The translations under genes and the position numbers were made by a program. Shown in pieces: positions 35,761-51,400 of a stretch of 64,000 nt of DNA (positions within the stretch are counted from its first letter, which is position 1; each line of letters opens with the position of its first letter). The notes under the pieces are model-generated. The model was not told the DNA's origin. It was given only the letters and a program-made list of their open reading frames with translations, and ran no database searches. The stretch spans positions 63,131,501 through 63,195,500 of the forward strand of contig CM059584.1 of the NCBI GenBank assembly GCA_030407085.1, read 5' to 3'. The stretch is from Trichopria drosophilae (Eukaryota; Arthropoda; Insecta; Hymenoptera; Diapriidae).

Positions 35761-38700
35761 GATTAAACTGCAACATATTGGTCCTAATACACATTAGAGT
35801 TGAAATAAACGTTTCTAGTTGTTTGTAGTTACCAAACTAAATTACTACAAACGATTAAACTGTAACATATTGCGACTAATACACATTAGTGTCGAAATCA
35901 ACGTTTGTAGTTGTTTGTAGTGGCTAAACATAGTTACTACCAACGATTAGACTCAAAATTTTGCGCCTAATACACATTAGAGCTGAAATAAACGTTTGTA
36001 GTTGTTTGTTGTTGCCAAAATAAAATGTTACAAACGATTAAACTGCAAGATATTGCTCCTCATACACATTAGAGTTGAAATAAACGTTTGTAGTTGTTTG
36101 CAGTTGCTAAACATAGTTACTACAAACGATTAAACTGCAACATATTGATCCTATAGACATTAGAGTTGAAATAAACGTTTGTAGTTGTTTGTTGTTGCTA
36201 AACATAGTTACTACAAACAATTAGACAAAAAATATTGCGCCTAATACACATTAGAGCTGAAATAAACGTTTGTAGTTGTTTGTCGTTGCCAAAATAAATT
36301 ACTACAAACGATTAAACTGCAACATATTGGTCCTAATACACATTAGAGCTGAAATAAACGTTTGTAGTGGTTTGTAGTTGCCAAACTAAATTACTACAAA
36401 CAATTAAACTGCAACATATTGGTCCTGATACACATTAGAGTTGAAATAAACGTTTCTAGTTGTTATTAGTTGCCGAACTAAAATACTACAAACGATTAAA
36501 CTGCATCATATTGCTCCTAATATGCAATAGAGTCGAAATAAACGTTTGTAGTTGTTTGTAGTTACCAAACTAAATTACTACAAATAATTGAACTGTAAGA
36601 TACTGCTCCTCATACACATTAGAGTTGAAATAAACGTTTGTAGTTGTTTGTAGTGGCTAAACATAGTTACTACAAACGATTAGACTTAACATATTGCGCC
36701 TAATATACATTAGAGTTGAAATAAACGTTTCTAGTTGTTTCTAGTTGCCGAACTAAAATACTACATACCATTAAACTGTAAAATATTGCTTCTAATATGC
36801 ATTAGAGTCGAAATAAACGTTTGTAGTTGTTTGCAGTTGCCAAACTAAATTACTACAAACGATTAAACTGTAATATATTGCTCGTAATACACATTAGAGT
36901 TGAAATAAAAGTTTGTTGTGGCCAAACTAAATTACTACTTACGATTAAACTGCAACATATTAGTCCTAATACACATTAGAGTCGAAATTAACATTTGTAG
37001 TTGTTTGTAGTTACCAAACTAAATTACTACAAACGATTAAACTGTAAGATATTGCTCCTAATATACATTAGAGTTGAAATAAACATTTGTAGACGTTTGT
37101 AGTTGCCGAACTAAATTACTACAAACGATTAAACTGTAACATATTGCGCCTAATACACATTAGAGCTGAAATAAACGTTTGTAGTTGTTTGTAGTTACCA
37201 AACTAAATTACTACAAACGATTAAACTGTAATATATTGCTCGTAATACACATTAGAGTTGAAATAAAAGTTTGTAGTTGTTTGTATTGGCTAAACATAGT
37301 TACTACCAACGATTAGACTCAAAATTTTGCGCCTAATACACATTAGAGCTGAAATAAACGTTTGTAGTTGTTTGTTGTTGCCAAACTAAATTACTACAAA
37401 CGATTAAACTGTAATATATTGCTCGTAATACACATTAGAGTTGAAATAAAAGTTTGTTGTGGCCAAACTAAATTACTACATACGATTAAACTGTAAGATA
37501 TTGCTCCTAATATGCAATAGAGTCGACATAAACGTTTTTAGTTGTTTGTAGTTACCAAACTACATTACTACGAACGATTAAACTGTAAGATATTGCTCCT
37601 AATATACATTAGATCTGAAATAAACTTTTGTAGTTGTTTGTAGTTGCCAAACTAAATTACTACAAACGATTAAACTGCAAGATATTGCTCCTAATACACA
37701 TTAGATTTGAAATAAACGTTTCTAGTTGTATGTAGTTGCCAAACTGAATTACTATAAACGAATAAACTTTAAGATATTGCTCCTAATACACATTAGAGTT
37801 GAAATAAACGTCTCTAGTTGTTTGTAGTTGCCAAACTAAAATACTACATACGATTAAACTGTAAAATATTGCTCCTAATATGCATTAGAGTCGAAATAAA
37901 CGTTTGTAGTTGTTTGTAGTTGCCAAACTAAAATTACTACAAACGATTAAACTGTAAGATATTGCGCCTAATACACATTAGAGTGAAATAAACGTTTGTA
38001 GTTGTTAACATAGTTACTACAAACGATTAACTAAAAATATTGCTCCTAATATACATTAGAGTTAAAATAAACATTTGTAGACGTTTGTAGTTGCCAAACT
38101 AAATTACTACAAACGATTAAACTGCAACATATTGCTCCTAATATGCATTAGAGTCGAAATAAACGTTTGTAGTTGTTTGTAGTTACCAAACTAAATTACT
38201 ACAAACGATTAAACTGTAAGATATTGCTCCTCATACACATTAGAGCTGAAATAAACGTTTCTAGTTGTTTGTTGTTGTCAAAATAAATTACTACAAACGA
38301 TTAAACTGCAAGATATTGATCCTTTATACATTAGAGTTGAAATAAACGTTTGTAGACGTTTGTAGTTGCCAAACTAAATTACTACAAACGATTAGACTGT
38401 AAGATATTGATCCTATAGACATTAGAGTTGAAATAAACGTTTGTAGTTGTTTGTAGTTGCTAAACATAGTTACTACAAACGATTAAACTGCAAGATATTG
38501 CTCCTAATATGCATTAGGGTTGAAATAAACGTTCCTAGTTATTTGTAGTTGCCAATCTAAATTACTATAAACGATTAAACTGTAAGATATTGCTCCTAAT
38601 ACACATAAGAGTTGAAATAAACGTTTGTAGTTGTTTGTAGTTGCCAAACTAAATTACTACAAACGATTAAACTGCAAGATATTGCTCCTAATATACATTA

Positions 38701-41700
38701 GAGTTGAAATAAAAGATTGTTGTGGCCAAACTAAATTACTACAAACGATTAAACTGTAAGATATTGCTCGGAATACACATTAGAGTTGAAATAAACGATT
38801 CTAGTTGTTACTAATTGCCAAACTAAAATACTACATACGATAAAACTGTAAAACATTGCCCCTACTATGCATTAGAGTCGAAATAAACGTTTGTAGTTGT
38901 TTGTAGTTACCAAACTAAATTACAACAAACGATTAAACTGTAAGATATTGCTCCTCATACACATTACAGCTGAAATAAACGTTTGTAGTTGTTTGCAGTT
39001 GCTAAACATAGTTACTACAAACAATTAGACTGAAAATATTGCTCCTAATACACATTAGAGATGAAATAAACGTTTCTAGTTGTTTCTAGTTGCCGAACTA
39101 AAATACTACATACGATTAAACTGTAAGATATTGCTCCTAATACACATTAGAGTTGAAATAAACGTTTGTAGTTGTTTGCAGTTGCCAAACTAAATTACTA
39201 CAAACGATTTAACTGTAATATATTGCTCGTAATACACATTAGAGTTGAAACAAAAGTTTGTTGTGGCCAAACTAAATTACTACATACGATTAAACTGCAA
39301 CATATTAGTCCTAATACACATTAGAGTCGAAATTAACATTTGTAGTTGTTTGTAGTTACCAAACTAAATTACTACAAACGATTAAACTGTAAGATATTGC
39401 TCCTAATATACATTAGAGTTGAAATAAACATTTGTAGACGTTTGTAGTTGCCGAACTAAATTACTACAAACGATTAAACTGCATCATATTGCTCCTAATA
39501 TGCAATGGAGTCGAAATAAACGTTTTTAGTTGTTTGTAGTTACCAAACTAAATTACTACAAACGATTAGACTGTAAGATATTGATCCTATAGACATTAGA
39601 GTGGAAATAAACGTTTGTAGTTGTTTGTAGTTGCTAAACATAGTTACTACAAACAATTAGACTAAAAATATTGCGCCTAATACACATTAGAGTTGAAATA
39701 AACGCTTGTAGTTGTTTGTAGTTGCTAAACATAGTTACTACAAACGATTAAACTGCAAGATATTGCTCCTAATATACATTAGGGTTGAAATAAACGTTCC
39801 TAGTTATTTGTAGTTGCCAAACTAAATTACTATAAACGATTAAACTGTAAGATATTGCTCGGAATACACATTAGAGTTGAAATAAACGTTTCTAGTTGTT
39901 ATTAGTTGCCAAACTAAAATACTACATACGATTAAACTGTAAAACATTGCTCCTAATATGCATTAGAGTCGAAATAAACGTTTGTAGTTGTTTGTAGTTA
40001 CCAAACTAAATTACTACAAACGATTAAACTGTAAGATATTGCTCCTCATACACATTAGAGCTGAAATATACGTTTCTAGTTGTTTGTTGTTGTAAAAATA
40101 AATTACTACAAACGATTAAACTGCAAGATATTGATCCTTTATACATTAGAGTTGAAATAAACGTTTGTAGACGTTTGTAGTTGCCAAACTAAATTACTAT
40201 AAACGATTAAACTGCAACATATTGGTCCTGACACACATTAGAGTTGAAATAAACGTTTCTAGTTGTTTGTAGTTACCACACTCAATTACTACACACGATT
40301 AAACTGTAAAATATTGCTCCTAATATGCATTAGAGTCGAAATAAACGTTTGTAGTTGTTTGTAGTTACCAAACTAAATTACTACAAACGATTAGACTGTA
40401 AGATATTGATCCTATAGACATTAGAGTTGAAATAAACGTTTGTAGTTGTTTGTAGTTGCTAAACATAGTTACTACAAACAATTAGACTAAAAATATTGCG
40501 CCTAATACACATTAGAGTTGAAATAAACGTTTCTAGTTGTTTCTAGTTGCCAAACTAAAATACTACATACGATTAAACTGTAAAATATTGCTCCTAATAT
40601 ACATTAGAGTTGAAATAAACTTTTGTAGTTGTTTGTAGTTACCACACTAAATTACTACAAACGATTAAACTGTAATATATTGCTCGTAATACACATTAGA
40701 GTTGAAATATACGTTTCTAGTTGTTTGTTGTTGTCAAAATAAATTACTACAAACGATTAAACTGCAATATATTGATCCTTTATACATTAAAGTTGAAATA
40801 AACGTTTGTAGACGTTTTTAGTTGCCAAACTAAATTACTACAAACGATTAAACTGCAAGATATTGATCCTTTATACATTAAAGTTGAAATAAATGTTCCT
40901 AGTTATTTGTAGTTGCCAAACTAAATTACTATAAACGATTAAACTGTAAGATATTGCTCGGAATACACATCAGAGTTGAAATAAACGTTTGTAGTTGTTT
41001 GTAGTTACCAAACTAAATTACTACAAACGATTAAACTGTAACATATTGCGCCTAATACACATTAGAGTCGAAATCAACGTTTGTAGTTGTTTGTAGTTAC
41101 CAAACTAAATTACTACAAACGATTAAACTGCAACATATTGGTCCTAATACACATTAGAGTTGAAATAAACGTTCCTAGTTATTTGTAGTTGCCAAACTAA
41201 ATTACGACAAACGATTAAACTGTATGATATTGCTCGGAATACACATTAGAGTTGAAATAAACGATTCTAGTTGTTACTAATTGCCAAACTAAAATACTAC
41301 ATACGATAAAACTGTAAAATATTGCTCCTAATATGCATTATAGTCGAAATAAACGTTTGTAGTTGTTTGTAGTTAACAAACTAAATTACTACAAACGATT
41401 AGACTGTAAGATATTGATCCTATAGACATTAGAGTTGAATTAAACGTTTGTAGTTGTTTGTAGTTGCTAAACATAGTTACGACAAACAATTGGACTAAAA
41501 ATATTGCGCCTAATACACATTAGAGATGAAATAAACGTTTCTAGTTGTTTCTAGTTGCCGAACTAAAATACTACATACCATTAAACTGTAAAATATTGCT
41601 CCTAATACACATTAGAGTTGAAATAAACGTTTGTAGTTGTTTGCAGTGGCTAAACATAGTTACTACAAACGATTAAACTGTAATATATTGCTCGTAATAC

Positions 41701-44104
41701 ACATTAGAGTTGAAATAAAAGTTTGTTGTGGCCAAACTAAATTACTACATACGATTAAACTGCAACATATTAGTCCTAATACACATTAGAGTCGAAATTA
41801 ACATTTGTAGTTATTTGTAGTTACCAAACTAAATTACTACTACCAGTTAAACTGCAACATATTGCTCCTAATATGCATTAGAGTCGAAATTAACATTTGT
41901 AGTTATTTGTAGTTACCAAACTAAATTACTACTACCAGTTAAACTGCAACATATTGCTCCTAATATGCATTAGAGTCGAAATAAATGTTTGTAGTTGTTT
42001 GTAGTTAACAAACTAAATTACTACAAACGATTAGACTGTAAGATATTGATCCTATAGACATTAGAGTTGAAATAAACGTTTGTAGTTGTTTGTAGTTGCT
42101 AAACATAGTTACTACAAACAATTAGACTAAAAATATTGCGCCTAATACACATTAGAGTTGAAATAAACGCTTGTAGTTGTTTGTAGTTGCTAAACATAGT
42201 TACTACAAACGATTAAACTGCAAGATATTGCTCCTAATATACATTAGGGTTGAAATAAACGTTCCTAGTTATTTGTAGTTGCCAAACTAAATTACTATAA
42301 ACGATTAAACTGTAAGATATTGCTCGGAATACACATTAGAGTTGAAATAAACGTTTCTAGTTGTTATTAGTTGCCAAACTAAAATACTACATACGATTAA
42401 ACTGTAAAACATTGCTCCTAATATGCATTAGAGTCGAAATAAACGTTTGTAGTTGTTTGTAGTTACCAAACTAAATTACTACAAACGATTAAACTGTAAG
42501 ATATTGCTCCTCATACACATTAGAGCTGAAATATACGTTTCTAGTTGTTTGTTGTTGTAAAAATAAATTACTACAAACGATTAAACTGCAAGATATTGAT
42601 CCTTTATACATTAGAGTTGAAATAAACGTTTGTAGACGTTTGTAGTTGCCAAACTAAATTACTATAAACGATTAAACTGCAACATATTGGTCCTGATACA
42701 CATTAGAGTTGAAATAAACGTTTCTAGTTGTTTGTAGTTACCACACTAAATTACTACATACAATTAAACTGTAAAATATTGCTCCTAATATGCATTAGAG
42801 TCGAAATAAACGTTTGTAGTTGTTTGTAGTTACCAAACTAAATTACTACAAACGATTAGACTGTAAGATATTGATCCTATAGACATTAGAGTTGAAATAA
42901 ACGTTCCTAGTTATTTGTAGTTGCCAAACTAAATTACTATAAACGATTAAACTGTAAGATATTGCTCGGAATACACATTAGAGTTGAAATAAACGTTTCT
43001 AGTTTGTATTAGTTGCCAAACTAAAATACTACATACGATTCAACTGTAAAACATTGCTCCTAATATGCATTAGAGTCGAAATAAACGTTTGTAGTTGTTT
43101 GTAGTTACCAAACTAAATTACTACAAACGATTAAACTGTAAGATATTGCTCCTCATACACATTAGAGCTGAAATAAACGTTTCTAGTTGTTTGTTGTTGT
43201 CAAAATAAATTACTACAAACGATTAAACTGCAAGATATTGATCCTTTATACATTAGAGTTGAAATAAACGTTTGTAGACGTTTGTAGTTGCCAAACTAAA
43301 TTACTACAAACGATTAAACTGTATATTGCTCCTGATATACATTCGAGTTGATCTAAACTTTTGTAGTTGTTTGTCGTTGCCAAAATAAATTACTACAAAC
43401 GATTAAACTGCAACATATTGGTCCTAATACACATTAGAGTTGAAATAAACGTTTCTAGTTGTTTTTAGTTACCACACTAAATTACTACAAACGATTAAAC
43501 GGTAACATATTGCGCCTAATACACATTAGAGCTGAAATAAACGTTTGTAGTGGTTTGTAGTTGCCAAACTAAATTACTACAAACAATTAGACTTTAAGAT
43601 ATTGCTCCTGAAATACATTCGAGTTGAAATAAAAGATTGTTGTGGCCAAACTAAATTACTATAAACGATTAAACTGCAACATATTGGTCCTAATATACAT
43701 TAGACTTGAAATAAACGTTTCCAGTTGTTTTTAGTTGCCAAACTAAAATACTACATACGATTAAACTGTAAAATATTGCTCCTAATATGCATTAGAGTCG
43801 AAATAAACGTTTGTAGACGTTTGTATTTGTCAAACTAAATTACTACAAACGAGTAAACTGTATATTGCTCCTGATATACATTCGAGTTGATCTAAACTTT
43901 TGTAGTTATTTGTAGTTGCTAAACATACTTACCACAACCGATTAGACTGTATGATATTGCTCCTAATACACATTAGAGTTGAAATAAACGATTCTAGTTG
44001 TTACTAATTGCCAAACTAAAATACTACATACGATAAAACTGTAAAATATTGCTCCTAATATGCATTATAGTCGAAATAAACGTTTGTAGTTGTTTGTAGT
44101 TAAC

Positions 44105-45280
44105 AAACTAAATTACTACAAACGATTAAACTGTAATATATTGCTCGTAATACACATTAGAGTTGAAATAAAAGTTTGTTGTGGCCAAACTAAATTACTA
44201 CATACGATTAAACTGCAACATATTAGTCCTAATACACATTAGAGTCGAAATTAACATTTGTAGTTATTTGTAGTTACCAAACTAAATTACTACAAACGAT
44301 TAAACTGTAAGATATTGCTCCTAATATACATTAGAGTTGAAATAAACATTTGTAGACGTTTGTAGTTGCCAAACTAAATTACTACAAACGATTAAACTGC
44401 AACATATTGCTCCTAATATGCATTAGAGTCGAAATAAACGTTTGTAGTTGTTTGTAGTTACCAAACTAAATTACTACAAACGATTAGACTGTAAGATATT
44501 GATCCTATAGACATTAGAGTTGAAATAAACTTTTGTAGTTGTTTGTAGTTGCTAAACATAGTTACTACAAACAATTAGACTAAAAATATTGCGCCTAATA
44601 CACATTAGAGTTGAAATAAACGCTTGTAGTTGTTTGTAGTTGCTAAACATAGTTACTACAAACGATTAAACTGCAAGATATTGCTCCTAATATACATTAG
44701 GGTTGAATTAAACGTTCCTAGTTATTTGTAGTTGCCAAACTAAATTACTATAAACGATTAAACTGTAAGATATTGCTCGGAATACACATTAGAGTTGAAA
44801 TAAACGTTTCTAGTTGTTATTAGTTGCCAAACTAAAATACTACATACGATTAAACTGTAAAACATTGCTCCTAATATGCATTAGAGTCGAAATAAACGTT
44901 TGTAGTTGTTTGTAGTTACCAAACTAAATTACTACAAACGATTAAACTGTAAGATATTGCTCCTCATACACATTAGAGCTGAAATATACGTTTCTAGTTG
45001 TTTGTTGTTGTAAAAATAAATTACTACAAACGATTAAACTGCAAGATATTGATCCTTTATACATTAGAGTTGAAATAAACGTTTGTAGACGTTTGTAGTT
45101 GCCAAACTAAATTACTATAAACGATTAAACTGCAACATATTGGTCCTGATACACATTAGAGTTGAAATAAACGTTTCTAGTTGTTTGTAGTTACCACACT
45201 AAATTACTACATACAATTAAACTGTAAAATATTGCTCCTAATATGCATTAGAGTCGAAATAAACGTTTGTAGTTGTTTGT
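44105..45280 (+). repeat. Higher-order duplication D3, copy 1 (partner 46558-47733)
   Basis: This 1.18-kb string of 13 monomers aligns with 46558-47733 at a constant offset of 2453 bp. Shared private features include the ttgaattaaacg change in the gttcctag monomer (44704 and 47157). The alignment ends where this copy has 'tttgtggttacc' and the partner 'tttgtagttacc'. Confidence 0.82.
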
Positions 45281-45929
45281 GGTTACCAAACTAAATTACC
45301 ACAAACGATTAAACTGTAAGATATTGATCCTATAGACATTAGATTTGAAATAAACGTTTGTAGTTGTTTGTAGTTGCTAAACATAGTTACTACAAACAAT
45401 TAGACTAAAAATATTGCGCCTAATACACATTAGAGATGAAATAAACGTTTCTAGTTGTTTCTAGTTGCCGAACTAAAATACTACATACGATTAAACTGTA
45501 AAACATTGCTCCTAATATGCATTAGAGTCGAAATAAACGTTTGTAGTTGTTTGTAGTTACCAAACTAAATTACTACAAACGATTAAACTGAAGGATATTG
45601 CTCCTCATGCACATTAGAGCTGAAATATACGTTTCTAGTTGTTTGTTGTTGTCAAAATAAATTACTACAAACGATTAAACTGCAATATATTGATCCTTTA
45701 TACATTAAAGTTGAAATAAACGTTTGTAGACGTTTGTAGTTGCCAAACTAAATTACTACAAACGATTAAACTGTATATTGCTCCTGATATACATTCGAGT
45801 TGATCTAAACTTTTGCAGTTATTTGTAGTTGCTAAACATACTTACCACAACCGATTAGACTGTATGATATTGCTCCTAATACACATTAGAGTTGAAATAA
45901 ACGTTTGTAGTTGTTTTTAGTTACCACAC

Positions 45930-47905
45930 TAAATTACTACAAACGATTAAACTGTAACATATTGCGCCTAATACACATTAGAGCTGAAATAAACGTTTGT
46001 AGTGGTTTGTAGTTGCCAAACTAAATTACTACAAACAATTAGACTTTAAGATATTGCTCCTGATATACTTTCGAGTTGAAATAAAAGATTGTTGTGGCCA
46101 AACTAAATTACTATAAACGATTAAACTGCAACATATTGGTCCTAATATACATTAGACTTGAAATAAAGGTTTCCAGTTGTTTTTAGTTGCCAAACTAAAA
46201 TACTACATACGATTAAACTGTAAAATATTGCTCCTAATATGCATTAGAGTCGAAATAAACGTTTGTAGTTGTTTGTGGTTACCAAACTAAATTACCACAA
46301 ACGATTAAACTGTAAGATATTGATCCTATAGACATTAGATTTGAAATAAACGTTTGTAGTTGTTTGTAGTTGCTAAACATAGTTACTACAAACAATTAGA
46401 CTAAAAATATTGCGCCTAATACACATTAGAGATGAAATAAACGTTTCTAGTTGTTTCTAGTTGCCGAACTAAAATACTACATACCATTAAACTGTAAAAT
46501 ATTGCTCCTAATATGCATTAGAGTCGAAATAAACGTTTGTAGTTGTTTGCAGTTGCCAAACTAAATTACTACAAACGATTAAACTGTAATATATTGCTCG
46601 TAATACACATTAGAGTTGAAATAAAAGTTTGTTGTGGCCAAACTAAATTACTACATACGATTAAACTGCAACATATTAGTCCTAATACACATTAGAGTCG
46701 AAATTAACATTTGTAGTTATTTGTAGTTACCAAACTAAATTACTACAAAAGATTAAACTGTAAGATATTGCTCCTAATATACATTAGAGTTGAAATAAAC
46801 ATTTGTAGACGTTTGTAGTTGCCAAACTAAATTACTACAAACGATTAAACTGCAACATATTGCTCCTAATATGCATTAGAGTCGAAATAAACGTTTGTAG
46901 TTGTTTGTAGTTACCAAACTAAATTACTACAAACGATTAGACTGTAAGATATTGATCCTATAGACATTAGAGTTGAAATAAACTTTTGTAGTTGTTTGTA
47001 GTTGCTAAACATAGTTACTACAAACAATTAGACTAAAAATATTGCGCCTAATACACATTAGAGTTGAAATAAACGCTTGTAGTTGTTTGTAGTTGCTAAA
47101 CATAGTTACTACAAACGATTAAACTGCAAGATATTGCTCCTAATATACATTAGGGTTGAATTAAACGTTCCTAGTTATTTGTAGTTGCCAAACTAAATTA
47201 CTATAAACGATTAAACTGTAAGATATTGCTCGGAATACACATTAGAGTTGAAATAAACGTTTCTAGTTGTTATTAGTTGCCAAACTAAAATACTACATAC
47301 GATTAAACTGTAAAACATTGCTCCTAATATGCATTAGAGTCGAAATAAACGTTTGTAGTTGTTTGTAGTTACCAAACTAAATTACTACAAACGATTAAAC
47401 TGTAAGATATTGCTCCTCATACACATTAGAGCTGAAATATACGTTTCTAGTTGTTTGTTGTTGTAAAAATAAATTACTACAAACGATTAAACTGCAAGAT
47501 ATTGATCCTTTATACATTAGAGTTGAAATAAACGTTTGTAGACGTTTGTAGTTGCCAAACTAAATTACTATAAACGATTAAACTGCAACATATTGGTCCT
47601 GATACACATTAGAGTTGAAATAAACGTTTCTAGTTGTTTGTAGTTACCACACTAAATTACTACATACAATTAAACTGTAAAATATTGCTCCTAATATGCA
47701 TTAGAGTCGAAATAAACGTTTGTAGTTGTTTGTAGTTACCAAACTAAATTACTACAAACGATTAGACTGTAAGATATTGATCCTATAGACATTAGAGTTG
47801 AAATAAACGTTTGTAGTTGTTTGTAGTTGCTAAACATAGTTACTACAAACAATTAGACTAAAAATATTGCGCCTAATACACATTAGAGTTGAAATAAACG
47901 TTTCT
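45930..47905 (+). repeat. Nearly 2-kb duplication D4, left copy (partner 51692-53667)
   Basis: Twenty-one or so monomers align with 51692-53667 at a constant offset of 5762 bp. Rare private states are shared: 'gatatactttcgag' (46065 and 51827), 'aaataaaggtttccag' and 'ctacaaaagatt'. The few differences are confined to the right end. Identity by eye is very high, which makes this among the most recent large duplications in the right half. Confidence 0.87.
46558..47733 (+). repeat. Higher-order duplication D3, copy 2
   Basis: This copy is distinguished from copy 1 by 'ctacaaaagattaaac' near 46746, a change it shares with 52508 and 58029. It is therefore closer to those copies than to its immediate neighbour at 44105. 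Confidence 0.82.
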
Positions 47906-47990
47906 ACTATACTTACCACAACCGATTAGACTGTATGATATTGCTCCTAATACACATTAGAGTTGAAATAAACGTTTGTAGTTGTTTGCA
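47810..47990 (+). repeat. Rearranged monomer junction shared with 21700-21880
   Basis: The same abrupt joint, 'aaataaacgtttctactat' running into ttaccacaaccg, occurs here as at 21791. It marks the right end of D4: the partner at 53667 continues with the ordinary gtttctagttgttattag monomer instead. Confidence 0.8.
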
Positions 47991-48276
47991 GTTGCCAAAC
48001 TAAAATACTACATACGATTAAACTGTAAAATATTGCTCCTAATATGCATTAGAGTCGAAATAAACGTTTGTAGTTGTTTGTGGTTACCAAACTAAATTAC
48101 CACAAACGATTAAACTGCAAAACATTGCTCCTAATATGCATTAGAGTTGAAATAAACGTTTGTAGTTGTTTGTAGTTGCCAAACTAAATTACTACAAACG
48201 ATTAAACTGTAAGATATTGCTCCTAATATACATTAGAGTTGAAATAAACGTTTGTAGTTTGTAGTTGCTAAACATA

Positions 48277-48489
48277 CTTACTACAAATGATTAAACTGTA
48301 ACATATTGCTCCTAATAAAATTAGAGTTGAAATAAACGTTTGTAGTTTGTAGTTGCCAAACTAAATTACTACAAACGATTAAACTGTAATATATTGCTCC
48401 TAATATAGATTACAGTTGAAATAAATGTTTGTAGTGGTTTGTAGTTGCTATACTAAATTACTACAAACGATTAAACTGTAATATATTGA
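48277..48489 (+). repeat. Isolated short-variant segment, twin of 20077-20289
   Basis: This is a lone copy of the deletion-bearing class (cctaataaaattag, gtagtttgtagttgcc, atatagattacag, gttgctata) inside the right divergent domain. It is nearly identical to 20077-20289, 28.2 kb away. It directly follows one or two near-canonical monomers (about 48140-48250), as the class does elsewhere. Confidence 0.84.
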
Positions 48490-51400
48490 TCCTAATATAC
48501 ATTCGAGTTGAAATAAAAGATTGTTGTGGCCAAACTAAATTACTATAAACGATTAAACTGCAACATATTGGTCCTAATATACATTAGACTTGAAATAAAC
48601 GTTTCCAGTTGTTTTTAGTTGCCAAACTAAAATACTACATACGATTAAACTGTAAAATATTGCTCCTAATATGCATTAGAGTCGAAATAAACGTTTGTAG
48701 TTGTTTGTAGTTACCAAACTAAATTACTACAAACGATTAAACTGTAAGATATTGCTCCTCATACACATTAGAGCTGAAATAAACGTTTCTAGTTGTTTGT
48801 TGTTGTAAAAATAAATTACTACAAACGATTAAACTGCAAGATATTGCTCCTAATACACATTAGAGTTGAAATAAACGTTTGTAGTTGTTTGTAGTTACCA
48901 AACTAAATTACTACAAACGATTAAACTGTAACATATTGCGCCTAATACACATTAGAGTTGAAATAAACGCTTGTAGTTGTTTGTAGTTGCTAAACATAGT
49001 TACTACAAACGATTAAACTGTAAAATATTGCTCCTAATATGCATTAGAGTCGAAATAAACGTTTGTAGTTGTTTGTGGTTACCAAACTAAATTACCACAA
49101 ACGATTAAACTGTAAGATATTGATCCTATAGACATTAGATTTGAAATAAACGTTTGTAGTTGTTTGTAGTTGCTAAACGTAGTTACTACAAACAATTAGA
49201 CTAAAAATATTGCGCCTAATACACATTAGAGTTGAAATAAACGTTTGTAGTTGTTTGTAGTTGCTAAACTAAATTACTACAAACGATTAAACTGCAACAT
49301 ATTGCTCCTAATATGCATTAGAGTTGAAATAAACGTTCCTAGTTATTTGTAGTTGCCAACTAAATTACTACAAACGATTAAACTGTAAGATATTGCTCGG
49401 AATACACATTAGAGTTGAAATAAACGATTCTAGTTGTTACTAATTGCCAAACTAAAATACTACATACGATAAAACTGTAAAACATTGCCCCTACTATGCA
49501 TTAGAGTCGAAATAAACGTTTGTAGTTGTTTGTAGTTACCAAACTAAATTACTACAAACGATTAAACTGCAAGATATTGATCCTATATACATTAGAGTTG
49601 AAATAAACGTTTGTAGACGTTTGTATTTGCCAAACTAAATTACTACAAACGATTAAACTGTATATTGCTCCTGATATACATTCGAGTTGATCTAAACTTT
49701 TGTAGTTATTTGTAGTTGCCAAACTAAATTACTATAAACGATTAAACTGCAACATATTGCTCCTAATACACATTAGAGTTGAAATAAACGTTTGTAGTTG
49801 CCAAACTAAATTACTACAAACGAGTAAACTGTATATTGCTCCTGATATACATTCGAGTTGATCTAAACTTTTGTAGTTATTTGTAGTTGCTAAACATACT
49901 TACCACAACCGATTAGACTGTATGATATTGCTCCTAATACACATTAGAGTTGAAATAAACGTTTGTAGTTGTTTGCAGTTGCTAAACATAGTTACTACAA
50001 ACGATTAAACTGCAACCTATTGGTCCAAATATGCATTAGAGTCGAAATAAACGTTTGTAGTTGTTTGTAGTTACCAAACTAAATTACCACAAACGATTAA
50101 ACTGTATGATATTGATCCTATAGACATTAGAGTTGAAATAAAAGTTTGTAGTTGCTCAACATAGTTACTACAAACAATTAGACTAAAAATATTGCGCCTA
50201 ATACACATTAGAGCTGAAATAAACGCTTGTAGTTGTTTGTAGTTGCTAAATATAGTTACTACAAACGATTAAACTGCAAGATATTGCTCCTAATATACAT
50301 TAGAGTTGAAATAAACGTTCCTAGTTATTTGTAGTTGCCAAACTAAATGACTACAAACGATTAAACTGTAAGATATTGCTCGGAATACACATTAGAGTTG
50401 AAATAAACGTTTCTAGTTGTTATTAGTTGCCAAACTAATATACTACATACGATAAAACTGTAAAACATAGCTCCTAATATGCATTAGAGTCGAAATAAAC
50501 GTTTGTAGTTTTTTGTAGTTACCAAACTAAATTACTACAAACGATTAAACTGCAAGATATTGCTCCTCATACACATTAGAGCTGAAATAAACGTTTCTAG
50601 TTGTTTGTTGTTGTCAAAATAAATTACTACAAACGATTAAACTGCAAGATATTGATCCTTTATACATTAGAGTTGAAATAAACATTTGTAGTTATTTGTA
50701 GTTACCAAACTAAATTACTACAAAAGATTAAACTGTAAGATATTGCTCCTAATATACATTAGGGTTGAAATAAACGTTTGTAGTCGTTTGCAGTAGCCAA
50801 AATAAATTACTACAAACGATTAAACTGTAAGATATTGCTCCTAATACACATTAGAGTTGAAATAAAAGTTTGTGGTGGCCAAACTGAATTACTATAAACG
50901 ATTAAACTGTAACATATTGCGACTAATACACATTAGAGTCGAAATCAACGTTTGTAGTTGTTTGTAGTTACCAAACTAAATTACTACAAATAATTGAACT
51001 GTAAGATACTGCTCCTCATACACATTAGAGTTGAAATAAACGTTTGTAGTTGTTTGTAGTGGCTAAACATAGTTACTACCAACGATTAGACTAAAAATAT
51101 TGCGCCTAATACACATTAGAGTTGAAATAAACGCTTGTAGTTGTTTGTAGTTGCTAAACATAGTTACTACAAACGATTAAACTGCAAGATATTGCTCCTA
51201 ATATACATTAGAGTTGAAATAAAAGTTTGTGTTGGCCAAACTGAATTACTATAAACGATTAAACTGTAACATATTGCGACTAATACACATTAGAGTCGAA
51301 ATCAACGTTTGTAGTTGCCAAACTAAATTACTACAAACGATTAAACTGTAAAATATTGCTCCTAATACACATTAGAGGTGAAATAAACGTTTGTAGTTGT

